Below, one piece after another: positions 44,127-56,519 of a stretch of 64,000 bases of DNA (position 1 is the stretch's first letter; every line of letters begins with the position of its first letter). Location: assembly GCA_027257055.1 (NCBI GenBank), contig JAPVLO010000572.1, forward strand, positions 310,001 to 374,000. Reading direction: 5' to 3'. This DNA comes from Cephalopachus bancanus. Its lineage: Eukaryota > Chordata > Mammalia > Primates > Tarsiidae. A program made the position numbers and the translations under genes. The notes under the pieces are model-generated. The model worked only from the letters and a program-made list of their open reading frames with translations. It had not been told where the DNA came from and did not search any database.

Positions 44127-44335
44127 GCAGAGTTTCTCAATCTCAGCACTAACTGACATTCTGGACCAGATCATTCTCTGTTGCGGGGCTGTCCTGTGCA
44201 TTATAAGATGTTTAGCAGCATCTCTGGCCTCTACCCACTAGATCCCAACAGCACTTTCCTCCCAAGACCACAATGATTGCAGAAAATGCCAAATGTGCCC
44301 TAAGGGGAGGGGGAAAATTTTGTTTAGAACCACTG
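44127..44335 (-). mobile_element. MER20 (hAT-Charlie MITE)
   Basis: AGAGTTTCTCAATCTCAGCACTAACTGACATTC, GTTGCGGGGCTGTCCTGTGCATTATAAGATG, TTTAGCAGCATCTCTGGCCTCTACCCACTAG and the end TTTAGAACCACTG identify MER20. MER20 copies elsewhere can act as enhancers; no such role is shown here. Confidence 0.9.
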
Positions 44336-44570
44336 ACTAATAGAGAACTGATTAAATCAACAATGGGATATCCACAGGTGGATACTATGCAGCCATGAAA
44401 ACAATAGGAGCTTTCAATTTACTAATAAGGAACACTGGTTGAATAACAAGCATGGAAACAAGAGACGAAAGGAAGCTACTGATGATTACAAGGATACAAG
44501 GAGAGGCAGAGGAGGCTTGCCTCTATTACGTAGCCATAATACTTTTAAAAGTATATTTTAGATAACTTCA

Positions 44571-45290
<720 letters not shown>

Positions 45291-45689
45291 AAACAATCGA
45301 AGTTATTAATTACAGACAGTGTTAGAAGGTTGATTGCATTTGCTTTTAATTTAGGCTTTTTTGCTACTGTAAATAATTGCTTAGAGATCTGTTCTAGAAT
45401 CTGCTAATATCTAATTATGGAAGTTATAAAGTTACATTGTTTCAATGCATTTTAATTTCTTTTTGAAGAGACTTTATTCTTTAAAGTCCTAAGCCAGAAA
45501 AGAATCAAACTGCTGCCTTTATGTTGCCAAGGATCCAAAACCATTCTCCGGTTGTAGCTCAAATAAAAATAGCTCCTTTTGGGAGACAAAAGATATCTGA
45601 CTGATAACGTATGTCAGTGACACTGTCACACAAAATCCATCTCTGATTAATCCTGCAGCTGAACCTGATATCTGTGAAGATCTGTTTAT
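45291..45689. other. Unique DNA
   Basis: No supported feature. Confidence 0.4.
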
Positions 45690-45830
45690 TCCTCCGCTCA
45701 CTCAACATCGTGTTTAAGTGCATACAGTGCACCAGGCATTATTTCAGGTCCTGAAAATACAGCTCTAGCCATGAATGGCACACTTCTTGCTTTCAAGGAG
45801 TGAGGGAATTAGACCTTAAAAATCCCGTCT
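45690..45830 (-). mobile_element. L2 LINE 3' fragment
   Basis: TGCATACAGTGCACCAGGCATTATTTCAGGTCCTG, AATACAGCTCTAGCC and CTTTCAAGGAGTG fit the antisense L2 3' end. Confidence 0.6.
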
Positions 45831-45964
45831 GTACAGAACAATTTGAGAGTACAGAGAGGAAGTACAGAGGAATTGGTTTATGAACTTGCCTTGTTCTACT
45901 TTCAGTTTTGCTCATGTCATTCCTCATGACTATAGTGAATGTCTTATGCTTTCTTTGCCTACCA

Positions 45965-45989
45965 GCCCCCCCCCCGCCCACACACACAG
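45965..45989. repeat. C tract and short (CA)n
   Basis: CCCCCCCCCGCCCACACACACA, a low-complexity tract. Confidence 0.9.
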
Positions 45990-46059
45990 AATTCTGTTTA
46001 GGTTCTGGAAGACTTCACCTTCTTAGAGAAGCCTTCCTGCACCATCCCCAAGCCATCCT

Positions 46060-46270
46060 AAATGTAATATTTACCATTTGTTGATCATATACTGTGTGCT
46101 AAGCCCCATCCATGCAATACTTTTATCATCTTTATATCAACGCTTTGAAGTGAGTAAAATGAGGCTTCGTGAGAGTAAATAGCTTGCCCAAATTCATTCT
46201 GCTGCTAATGGGTTGTGCCAAGATTTGAAAAAGGCCTGATTCCAAAGCCTATATCACAAGCACTGCACTT
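46060..46270 (+). repeat. MIR SINE
   Basis: TTACCATTTGTTGATCATATACTGTGTGCTAAGCCCC, AAAATGAGGCTTCGTGAGAG, TAGCTTGCCCAAATTCATTC and CCAAAGCCTATATCACAAGCACTGC follow MIR. Confidence 0.8.
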
Positions 46271-46539
46271 AGCGATGTGTCATCGTGTTTCTCTGAAGTT
46301 TCAAAGCATTTGTCAACTGTACTGCTCATGTATTAATTCCTCAAGCGTTAAGTGTCTGTCAAACAAAAACCAACTTGTTTCCTGCCAAGGCTACTGTCTG
46401 TGTGCTGCTCATGAGTGTGTGTGCATGTGTGTGTGATTTTCCTGCCTTCTTGAAATTTGATTGAAAACTCTCATGGGTCAGAACTTTTAGGTGGGCCCTA
46501 CCATACCAACTTCTGTTGTACTTTGAAGTGTCTCTCAGA

Positions 46540-47465
46540 ACTCTTTCTTCTTTTCCCTTTTCGTTACCCTAACCTAGCTCACATCATTTCTTGCCTTGTC
46601 TCCTAATTGGTCTCTGAGCCTCTGTTCTTTTCCCTTCAAAGATTCTTCCCTCCTGTAGCTCAGAGTTGTCTTTCTGAAATATGCATCTGATCATGTGATT
46701 CCTCTTCTTAGACACCCCTGATGCTGTGGGACAAAGCCACAATCCTGGAACACAGCTTGCGATGGCAGCCCTCTTCTGGTTGCGGCTGTCTCCTGTGCCC
46801 CTGCCAAGCAACTCCCTCTCTTAGCCCATCCTTCTGGTCGCATTCCCCAAACAAAACATGCTCTTCATAGCCCTGGGGCTTCTGCTGTGCTATTCCCCCT
46901 GCTGGATGACCTTCTTCTCCTTGTTTATATGGTGACCTCATCCTCATCCATCAAAGACCAATTCAAATGTTTTAGACCTTAGGTCTCTTAGTGCCCAGAT
47001 TGGTGGCTCAGCCTGTAATCCCAGCACTTTGGGAGACCGAGGCAAGTGGATTGCCTGAGCCCACAGGTTCGAGACCCGCCTGGGCAACTTGGTGAGCCCT
47101 CATCTCTACAATCAATCAAAAATTAGCCAGGCGTGATAGCGTGCACCTGTAGTTCCGGCTACTTGGAGGGCTGAGGCGAAGAATCGCCTGAGCCCAGCAG
47201 GTCGAGGCTCCGATGGCAAGGAGTGTGCCGCTGCACTCCAGTCTGGGCGACAGAGTGAGACTCCAACTCAAAAACAAAAACAAAAACGTTCCTTCCTCTG
47301 TGTTCACTTTGTTCATATTTCCGTGTTTCACATTCACACTGTGATTTATTTAGATGTTGACTTCTCTGTTTTTTCCTTAGTCTGAGCTCCTTGAAAACAA
47401 AGGACAATGTCTTCTTCCTATGTGTGCCACCAGAGAGCAGCTTCACAATATAAGTAGGTGACAAT
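46540..47465 (+). mobile_element. L2 LINE 3' end split by an Alu
   Basis: Sense L2 (46540-46987 and 47289-47465): TCTCCTAATTGGTCTCTGAGCC, TTGTCTTTCTGAAATATGCATCTGATCATG, CTTCATAGCCCTGGGGC, GCTGTGCTATTCCCCCTGCTGG, GAGCTCCTTGAAAACAAAGGACAATG. About 0.7 kb of LINE, the longest L2 here. Antisense frames in it are shadows. Confidence 0.8.
46988..47288 (+). mobile_element. Alu inside L2
   Basis: Sense dimer lacking its first few bases (CAGATTGGTGGCTCAGCC), with CACAGGTTCGAGACCCGCC and an AAAACAAAAACAAAAAC tail. Confidence 0.92.
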
Positions 47466-47749
47466 CAACAATTAGATGAACAACATTTTTTACTACAGCA
47501 TTTATTTTGCCCATGCTTTTTCATTAGAGCTGTCTACATATACCCTTGAAAGAGTGAAAACCAACCAATCAATGTGGGTTGTTTTTATGTGCTTCCTCCT
47601 CAAAAGAGTTTTCTTCTTTTCCACTTCTATAATGGCAGGGAATCCAGGAGTCATGCTGATGGGTGTCCTGGAAACCATCCTTCCTCAGTCCCCACTCATT
47701 CTATCCAATTCTGAAATGTCAAAGGATACTTCAGGCTTGTCCTCACTCT

Positions 47750-48042
47750 TTTTTTAAATTTTTTTAGTTGGAGTCTCACCCTGTTGCCCAGACTGGAATG
47801 CAGTGGCACGATCACAGCTCACTGCAGCCTCGACCTCCCGAGTTCACGGGAGATCCTTCTACATCAGGCCTCCCCAGTAGCTGGGACTACAGACACGTGC
47901 CACTAGACTCGGCTAATTTTTTGTAGAAATGAGATCTTTCTATGGTACCCAGAGTGATCTCAAACTCCTGGGCTCAAGTAATCCTCTCGCCTTGGCCTCC
48001 CAAAGTGCTGGAATTACAGGTGTGAGCCACTGCATCCAGCCT
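47750..48042 (-). mobile_element. Alu
   Basis: Antisense dimer; TGTCCTCACTCTT before and TGTCCACACTCTT after form the target-site duplication. Confidence 0.92.
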
Positions 48043-48179
48043 GTCCACACTCTTACGTTTTAAAAGTACTTTTTTATTCAGACTGAAATCCTAGTTTTTT
48101 CATTTGAACAATTCACTGTGATTTATTTCAATGACAAACATTAGTCACAAAAGAAAGACAAAATCAAATACAGTCACTC

Positions 48180-48312
48180 TGATGGGGAGGATGACATGGG
48201 GGATCACTTGAGGGCAGGAGTTCCAAAGCACCGTGTGCTATGATTGCACCTGTTAATAGCCACTGTTCTCTAGCCTGGGCAGCACAGCAAGATCCTATGT
48301 CTAAAAAAACAT
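48180..48312 (+). repeat. FLAM/7SL-like monomer
   Basis: GGATCACTTGAGGGCAGGAGTTCC, then GCTATGATTGCACCTGTTAATAGCCACTG, retaining the 7SL word (TGTGAATAGCCAC-like). 5' part missing. Confidence 0.65.
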
Positions 48313-48324
48313 AAAAGTAACATA

Positions 48325-49012
48325 CTAAAATAAAATATTTATAGTATTATTCATAATATTTAAAAAGTAGAAACAACCCAAAAGTTCATCAACTGACAAA
48401 TGAATAAATAAAATGTGGTGTCTCTATACAATGGACTATTATTCTGACATTAAAAAAGGAATGAAGTGCTGTTACATACTACAATAGAGATGAACCTTGA
48501 AAACATTATGTTAAATGAAAGAATTTAGTCACAAAAGACTGCATATTTGACAGTAAAGTCTATAGGGCCAGGTAACACAGATTAGTGGTTGCCTAGGCCT
48601 GGTGGGGGAGAGGGATCTGCAGGGATTAGAGGGTGATAGCTAAATGATACATTTCTTTTCCCTTTTCTCTCTTTTTCTTTCTTTCCTTCTTTGCCTTTAG
48701 AGACAGGTCTTGCTCTGTTGCCCAGGCTGTAGTGCAGTGGCATGATCATAGCTCACTGGAGACTTGTACTTCTGGGTTCAAGCTATCCTCCCGCCTCAGC
48801 CTCCCAAGGAGCCAGAATTACAGGCATGCACTACCATACTTGGGTAACTTATCAATGTTTCTTTTTAAGGTGACAAAAATGTTCCCAAACTGATTGTGAT
48901 GATGGTTGTACCTATCTGTGAATATACTAAAAATGATTGACGTATATTTTAAATGAGTGAATTGTAGGATATGTGAATTATATCTCAATAAAGCTATTTT
49001 TAAAACGTACTA
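48325..49012 (+). mobile_element. Ancient L1M 3' end, interrupted
   Basis: Sense L1M in two blocks (48325-48684, 48846-49012): GTAGAAACAACCCAAAAGTTCATCAACTG, ATGAACCTTGAAAACATTATG, TAGTGGTTGCCTAGGCCTGG, ATTATATCTCAATAAAGC. Confidence 0.85.
48685..48845 (-). repeat. Alu monomer fragment
   Basis: Antisense arm (AGAGACAGGTCTTGCTCTGTTGCCC to GCATGCACTACCATACTTGG). Confidence 0.75.
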
Positions 49013-49129
49013 GCATATAAAACTTTTTCCTTTCTTCTGAGGCCTCTTTCTGGACTTGCAATGAGGTTTTTTATTTGATATTAAATGTTCTTCTAAAGAA
49101 AGAAAAACCCAAGTTAATTATTAGCATCA

Positions 49130-49432
49130 GCTGGGGAAAGTGGTTCACATCTGTGATCCCAGCACTTTGGGAGGCCAAGACAGAAGAATTGCTTGAACCC
49201 AGGAGTTTGAGACCAGCCTGGAGAACATAGCAAGACATCTCTACAAAAAAAATTTTTTTAATTAAGTGGGTATGGTGGTGTGCATCTGTAGTCCTGGCTA
49301 CTTGGGAGGCTGAGCTGGAGAATTACCTGAGTCCAGGAGGTCAAGGCTGCAGTGAGCCATGATCATGCCACTGCACTCCAGCCTGGGTGATACAGCGAGT
49401 CCCCAATTCATTAAATAAATAAATAAATAAAT
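49130..49432 (+). mobile_element. Alu (J-like)
   Basis: Sense dimer (AGCTGGGGAAAGTGGTTCACATC to a TTAAATAAATAAATAAATA tail). Confidence 0.9.
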
Positions 49433-49464
49433 ATTTTGAATATTTTAAATTTAACATATATACT

Positions 49465-49590
49465 TTTATTTTTATAGAGATAGGGTCTAGCTATGTTGTC
49501 CAGTCTGGTCTGACCTGGCCTCAAATAATCCTCTCACCTCAGCCTCTCTAAGTGTTGGGATTACAGGCCTGAACCATCATGCCCAGTCAG
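49465..49590 (-). repeat. Alu left monomer (FLAM-like)
   Basis: ATAGAGATAGGGTCTAGCTATGTTG to CTGAACCATCATGCCCAGTC. Confidence 0.75.
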
Positions 49591-50237
49591 CATGAATTTT
49601 AACGTTCATCTTTGTATTGTGTAATGTTAGTTTTAAATGCAAATATCAGAATATTTAACTTATACAGAATCACAAAAATTACACAATTTGCATATTGTAG
49701 CTTACATACGCACACATATCTTGTTCTTACCAGAACAGTAGAAAAGCTGCACAGAACTAACCCAATTGTTTTTATTTCACTTCTTGATTGCATACATTCT
49801 ACCAGTGCTATCTTCAGCTTACTGATGAGTAAGGAAGAACTGAAAGTAAAAGGGATTAAGGGTTATTATCTTTCCCTTTCTTTCAATGGCATCATTTTCA
49901 GGGAAGCAACATGAGTAGCAAACAATACACAATTATTCTGGTCATTTTTTGGATGCCACTGCTTCCCTTCTGCATCCAAAGCAGGTTCTGGTTTGAACGG
50001 TAAATGCAGTCTCTCAGGATTGTCAGCGCCCACTCAAATATGCATAGACATGCTCATCTTGTACTGGTTTTATGTCTGCTACATTGCCAGGAATTGTGGA
50101 ATTCTGTGTTCATGGAGCAAATTCAGAAAACTATATGTAGATTTGGGAACGAAGACCGGTGGACACTCCATCTCCTCTGCTCATGGTGTTGTTCCTTGGA
50201 ACAATTTCAAGAATAATATTATTAAGAATTTTAAGAT
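49591..50237. other. Unique DNA
   Basis: Frames of 100 and 109 codons (49612-49914, 49993-50322) are domainless; the second runs into the tandem array. Not called as genes. Confidence 0.4.
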
Positions 50238-50543
50238 GGAGACATTCAGCAGAGCATTTGGCCAAATGCTAGGCTCTTCTGAGCATCACGATGGAGACAG
50301 CAGGACATGCAACCATATGTGAACTCTTCTGAGTGTCATACTGAAGACAGCAGGGCATTTGACCAAATGCAGGCTCTTCTGAGTGTGACGACGGAGACAG
50401 CAGGGCATTGGATCAAATGCGGGCTCTTCTGAATGTTACAAGGGAGACAGCAGGACATTTGACCCAATTGCAGGCTCTTCAGAGTGTCATGATGGAGACA
50501 GCAGGCCATTCAACCAAATGAGGGCTCTTTGAGTGTGGCCCCT
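50238..50543. repeat. 50-bp minisatellite, about six units
   Basis: Units start at 50238, 50293, 50343, 50393, 50443 and 50494, giving periods of 55, 50, 50, 50 and 51. Each reads GGAGACAGCAGG, then a GCATTTGACCAAATGC-type inverted repeat, then GGCTCTTCTGAGTGT and a variable end. Unit 1 has the perfect 16-bp palindrome GCATTTGGCCAAATGC. Units differ at roughly 10-20 percent of sites. The last unit runs into a C/G-rich flank (CCTGTGTGACTGCACAGG, itself an imperfect palindrome). Confidence 0.93.
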
Positions 50544-50602
50544 GTGTGACTGCACAGGTCGCATGCCCGTGAAGCCAACTCTGATTGGAATACTTGGTTT
50601 TT

Positions 50603-50913
50603 GTTTGTTTGTTTGTTTGTTTGTTTTTGAATTGGAGTCTCACTCTGTCGCCCAGACTGGAGTGCAGTGGCCGCTCCCGGCCACCGCAGCCTCGACCTGC
50701 TGGGCTCCAGTGATCCTTCCGCCTCAGCCTTCTGAGTAGCCGGAATTACAGGGACGCGCTACCACACCCGGCCGATTTTTTTTTTTGTTTTTTTTTTATT
50801 GTAGAGATGAGGTCTCGCTGCCCAGGCGGGTCTTGAACCCGCGGGCTCAGGCAATCCACTCACCTCAGCCTCCCAAAGGCGCAGGATTACAGGCTGAGCC
50901 ACCAAGCCTGGCA
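50603..50913 (-). mobile_element. Very young Alu
   Basis: Antisense dimer flanked by a perfect 15-bp GAATACTTGGTTTTT (50588-50602, 50914-50928). (TTTG)n tail; CpG-rich; TCTCGCTGCCCAGGCGGGTC places it in the AACTTGG-deleted subfamily. Left arm carries CGGGT(C)TTGAACCCGCGGG. Confidence 0.96.
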
Positions 50914-50929
50914 GAATACTTGGTTTTTA

Positions 50930-51418
50930 ATCATTTTAGATACACCTTTGGGTGAGCAATACATCTCTTGTTAGAACCTAAAACAAGAGTTATTTTTCCA
51001 ACTGAGTGACTGAGAGATGATGTGTTGTTTTGGCAGGCTCTCAGAATTCAAGTGGATGTGTTCAACTCTCTGGTATCCTGATGTAAAAAACCAGAAGAGT
51101 GAATTGCTGAGTCATTTTGCCCACTCCATCTAGGTGAGGAACAGATGGCCCTGTTCAAAAGGCTTCAGCCCTCAAGAGGAGTTGTGGTTGACTGAGGGAA
51201 CAGGGGTAGGGCTGAGCCGTTGGAGGAGCTAGGAGTTGGCAGGCATCTCACCAGATGTGCATCAGGCATGCCAGGAGAGGACTGAAACCAAACTCCTCCA
51301 CCTCCCAGCCCTCTCAGCACTGCAGAGCATCAGAATAAATGAGTAGACAGGTAGCTTGTAAATTAAAATTGCAGGTGCCCAGTGACAATATTTTAAATAT
51401 TGTGTTTTTATCCACACT
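50930..51418. other. Unique DNA
   Basis: No supported feature. Confidence 0.4.
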
Positions 51419-51648
51419 TTATTTATTTATTAATTTATTAATTTATTTATTTTTGAGTCTCACTCTGTCGCCCAGACTGGAGTGCAGTGGCCGCTCCCGG
51501 CCACCGCAGCCTCGACCTGCTGGGCTCCGGCGATCCTTCCGCCTCAGCCTTCCAAGTAGCCGGAATTACAGGCATGTGCTACCACGCCTGGCTGATTTTT
51601 TGATTTATTGTAGAGATGAGGTCTTGCTGCCCAGGTGGGTCTTGAACC
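51419..51648 (-). mobile_element. Young Alu, 5' truncated
   Basis: Antisense, starting in a (TTTA)n tail and stopping inside the left arm at CCCAGGTGGGTCTTGAACC. Same young subfamily as the copy at 50603. Confidence 0.93.
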
Positions 51649-51649
51649 T

Positions 51650-52278
51650 AATGACCTTAATAAAGGTAATCTATACAGATTGCCTAAGAGAAATATTTAA
51701 ATAGCAAGTTACTTATAATACCATTTAATGCAAAAATATACTTTTATCAGGCTCATGTAGGTAAAGCACAGAGCAATTCTAAGTTATTTTATAACTATTG
51801 TAGTCATAGAAGCTCGAAAATATTTATGGAATGTAGAATTTGATGAAAGACTCTAATTTTGAGGCAAAGCAGTCAGAGTGAGGGTGATGGGCTGCTAGGT
51901 CCTGCTGAATGCAGTAAACTCTACTACCCATCGTCTTATTAGTAAGAAATGCCTGTTAACTGAACACCTCCCTTTTTAACCCAGTCCTAAATAATGGTTA
52001 TAGGACTTTATATAGAGCCCTGGGACTCATATAGTCATTTAATATTTTTAAATGATGAACTTCATTCTACTTTATTTTTATCATATTGTCACATTTCAGT
52101 GCTTTGCAGACTTAATTTCTAGAATACTTTATTTATAGTGTACACATGGTATTTTGTTAATATACCTTGTTCTCTGACCAAATACAGAGACTCTAGTAAG
52201 TAAACATTTTATTCACTTAATTTCTAGAGTAAGATTTCCAAATTTTTCTATATAATATAGCAAAAACATATTTTTACA
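51650..52278. other. AT-rich unique DNA
   Basis: No supported feature. Confidence 0.4.
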
Positions 52279-52279
52279 T

Positions 52280-52590
52280 TTTATTTTATTTTTATTTTTT
52301 ATTTTTTTGAGTTGGAGTCTCACTCCATCGCCCAGGCTGGAGTGCAGTGGTATGCTCACGGCCACCGCAGTGTCAACCTGCTGGGCTCCAGTGATCGTTC
52401 CACCTCAGCAATCCAGGTAGCTGGAACTACAGGCATGCACCCACCACCACACCCAGCTCATTTCTTATTTATTGTAGAGACAAGGTCTTGCCAGGTTGCC
52501 TGGGCTGGTCTCAAACCTGTGGGCTTAGGCAATCCACTTGCCTCAGCCTCCCGAAGTGCTGGCATTACAGGCTGAGCCATCAAGCCTGAC
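52280..52590 (-). mobile_element. Alu
   Basis: Antisense dimer (TTTTTTTGAGTTGGAGTCTCACTCC to GCTGAGCCATCAAGCCTGAC). Confidence 0.92.
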
Positions 52591-52989
52591 CTTTTTGCTT
52601 TTTAAAAACACGCTTTTTCATCATTATCAAATAAAGGTAATGCCTCCATTTACTTTTCCAGATCCCTGTCTTTTTATAGTTATAAAATTCACTTTTGCTT
52701 CCTACTTGTATCACAAATCTTACTATCAAAATAATATACTCTCTTGAAAACTTCATGAAGCAAGTGTAAATTTTATCCTTGTGCAGATGGTTGGGACACT
52801 TCCATTGGTAAAGGGAAGTGGATGCATGGGAAATACAATCCCAGACCAATTTTCATGGCATTGTTCAGGCATAGAACAATCAGAGAACCCACTGGGGATC
52901 TTCTTCTACGTTAAGAATACTCAGTGCATGAAGAGATGCATCCACCTCATCTTTTAAAATGCTTGATGCATCCACCTTAGTTGTTTTCT
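52591..52989. other. Unique DNA
   Basis: Short imperfect direct repeat (GATGCATCCACCTCATCTT / GATGCATCCACCTTAG) near 52935-52980. No gene. Confidence 0.45.
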
Positions 52990-53273
52990 TTTTTTTTTTT
53001 TTGAGTTGGAGTCTCACTCTGTCACCCAGACTGGAGTGCAGTGACCACTCCCAGCCACCACAGCGTTGACCTGCTGGGCTCCGGCGATCCTTCCGCCTCA
53101 GCCTTCCAAGTAGCCGGAATTACAGGCATGCGCTACCACGCCCGGCTGATTATTGATTTATTGTAGAGACGAGGTCTCGCTGCCCAGGCGGGTCTCGAAC
53201 CCGCGGGCTCAGGCAATCCATTCACCTCAGCCTCCCAAAGGCGCGGGATTACAGGCTGAGCCACCGAGCCCGG
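52990..53273 (-). mobile_element. Very young Alu, left half of an inverted pair
   Basis: Antisense dimer of the AACTTGG-deleted subfamily with an intact GCGGGTCTCGAACCCGC hairpin and GCCACCGAGCCCGGCT. GTTGTTTTCTT and GCTGTTTTCTT flank it. Confidence 0.95.
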
Positions 53274-53295
53274 CTGTTTTCTTACAAAAACTATT

Positions 53296-54173
<878 letters not shown>

Positions 54174-54473
54174 TTTATTTTTTTATTTTTTTGGTCAGAG
54201 TCTCACTCTGTTGCCCAAGCTGAAGTGTAGACCATGGTATACAATCATGGCTACCACAGCCTCAAAATGCTGGGCTCAGGTGATCCTTCCACCTCAGCCT
54301 TCCAAGTAGCTGGAACAAGAGGCACATGCCACCTTGCCCCGCTAATTTTTTGATTTATTAGAGAGATGTCTCACCAAGTTGCCCAAGCAGGTGTTGAAAC
54401 CCTGGGCTCAGACAACCCTCTTGCTTCTTCCTCCCAAAGTGCTGGGGTTATAGGTGTGAACCCCTGCACTCAG
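54174..54473 (-). mobile_element. Alu
   Basis: Antisense dimer, decayed (TTTTTTTGGTCAGAGTCTCACTCTG to AACCCCTGCACTCAGCC). Confidence 0.9.
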
Positions 54474-54684
54474 CCAATTCAAGATTTTCATCAGTGATTT
54501 AGACTATGGTTTTGAAAAATTTTTACAAGTATAACTTCACTCAAGCAAAATTGTCACAAAGGAGAAATATATAAAGTGGGTGAAATGGAATGGCTCTGAG
54601 AAGATGGGGGATGAACAAAAGGCACTTCCACACACCTGTAGGTCTTTCCATATCTCAGGCAGAGAACTCCTGACCCAGTTAATT

Positions 54685-54900
54685 GACTGTTATTGGGATT
54701 CACCATCGTGCTAAGAACTTTACAAACTATTACCTCATAGACTCATCACCACCACTTTCTATGAGGAAGAATCCCTTATTAGCTCCATTTTACAGATAAA
54801 GAACATAAGGTCAAGAACATGGTGACACAGCAGAGAGTAATGGATCTGGGCTGGGACACCAGGCTTCCTGACTCCAGAGCTCAGGCTTCTTCTAACGGCT
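54685..54900 (+). repeat. MIR SINE
   Basis: ACCATCGTGCTAAGAACTTTACAAAC, CTCCATTTTACAGATAAAGAACATAAGG, AGAGCTCAGGCTTCTTCT follow MIR. Confidence 0.75.
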
Positions 54901-55626
54901 GTGGTGCTTGGACTTCAGTGAAAGCACGCCTGATACAGGTGTCAAATGTTGGGCCGTGCAGTGGGGTGTGGCACTGGGCTCAGTCAAGGCAACCCGCCCC
55001 CGGAAATGCACCATCCAGCCAAAGTACACCAGTTCACTTTGCCCTCCCACCTCCTTTCTATCTCTTATCTCCTCTGCCCCTTCCCCTTTCTCAGCTACTG
55101 ACTGGTGGCCCCTCTTGGGCTGCGGCATTCTTTGATCCAATTTGGTCTTTGTGGTTAAACACAGGCTTCAGCCCAGGGTGATGTTCCCCGGCTTTTCTGA
55201 TTGAATCTGACACTTACTTCTGCTTCTCCAGGGGCCCACATATCTGTTTTCAGTGTTGCGATGCCCCAGGTGTGGCCACTAGAATGCCAGATGTGGGCAA
55301 CAGTCACCACTGTGAAAATTCAGGGTGAACAGCAAGTGTACTCTGTTTCTTTGACTTAAACAGAATCACAAGACACTTCCGTGTGAGATGAAATTAGGTG
55401 TTCTAGTTCCCACACTTCTACGTGAACGTCTTTCCTAGTAATTCACCATCTTGAGCAAAAGTATTTCAACACTGCTTTGAAAAGAAAAAGTTGATTATTC
55501 CACACGGGTATGTAGTCATGAAACATACACTTGTAAGAAACTCAAGAAATTGAACCGCTTATTTCTTCTCACAGCATATATATTCTGTAACATTCAACAA
55601 CAACGCATATAAAGAAGAATATTTTG
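54901..55626. other. Unique, fairly GC-rich DNA
   Basis: Overlapping frames of 75-120 codons (54819-55181) start inside the MIR, lie in different frames on both strands and show no domain. No exon can be supported. Confidence 0.45.
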
Positions 55627-55917
55627 GCCAGGTATCATGGCTCACGACTGTAATCTTAGCGCTTTGGGAGGCAGAGGATTGCCTGAGCCCAGGGGTTTGA
55701 AATCAACCCCGGCAACTTGGTGTGACTTCATCTCTACAATTAACAGGAAAATAGCCAGGAGTGGCGGCACGTGCCTGTAGTGTCAGCTACTTGAAAGGCT
55801 GAGGCAGAAGGGTTGCCTGAGCCCAGCAGGTTGAGGCTGTGGTGACTGTGAGCATGCCACTACACTCCAACCTGGGCAATAGATTGAGACTTTGACTCAA
55901 AAATAAATAAATAAATA
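55627..55917 (+). mobile_element. Alu
   Basis: Sense dimer (GGCCAGGTATCATGGCTCACGAC to an AATAAATAAATAAATA tail); left arm shortened by about 8 bases (GGGAGGCAGAGGATTGCC). Confidence 0.9.
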
Positions 55918-56519
55918 ATATTTGGTTTTTTGAGGAGTATTAGAAAAAATATTTTCACTCTGATCCTCCCAAAGTTCTCTCCATGATGGTGTCCAAGTGA
56001 ACCATGAGTCCAAGGAATCTGGGCTGCTGCAGGAGGCTTTCTTGGCTCCTCCTGCCTCAGCCTCCTAAAAGGATGACTTGCAGAGTGCCAAGGAGATAAG
56101 GCAGCCCGACAGCACCACCTCCACATTGCTCAGACCCTGATGTCACTCATAATTTTCTGTCACAGAGTAATGTTTTTTCAAGTTTATTAAGACTCCTGTG
56201 TCCACCATGGGGTTAAATCTTTCGGTAATTTTCTAGACCCGAGGAAGTGCCGGCTTCTCTGGGGAAATGTTAGGCTTGCCAAAGCCTCAGCTTTGATACT
56301 TTCTGTTGGAATTTCAGGCTGCTTAATCAATAATGTTTCCAGAGCTTGGAATGTCCAAAGCATGGAAGAGAAAGATGCAAGAGTTAATTGGAGATCAAAA
56401 TGTCATCTTAATTATGACAAAGACTGGCTTGGAGGATGTAGCTTAGCAACCGAATTGTACACAGACTGACCCACCTACTCACAGGTAGGACTGGGTCACC
56501 ACAGAGCTATCTGTGTAAA
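55918..56519. other. Unique DNA
   Basis: No supported feature. Confidence 0.4.

Larger units (their letters stand above)
43770..44480 (+). mobile_element. Ancient L1 fragment, interrupted
   Basis: Weak sense L1M text (CTGAAAGTGTGACAACACAC ... GTTGGGAGTACAAAACC; TTCTTGTAATAGCCACTAAGACAG; CACAGGTGGATACTATGCAGCCATG). It is interrupted by a 60-bp insertion (43981-44040) and a MER20 (44127-44335). Confidence 0.6.

Noticed and set aside
46584..46947. Antisense frames of 75-79 codons as a gene
   Set aside because: They lie antisense to a recognisable L2 LINE and have no domain.
50238..50543. CRISPR-like array
   Set aside because: The 50-bp units are contiguous with no unique spacers, and the host is a primate genome. 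It is a minisatellite.
54819..55181. 120-codon plus-strand frame
   Set aside because: It begins inside a MIR, overlaps other frames on both strands, and shows no domain or convincing splice sites.
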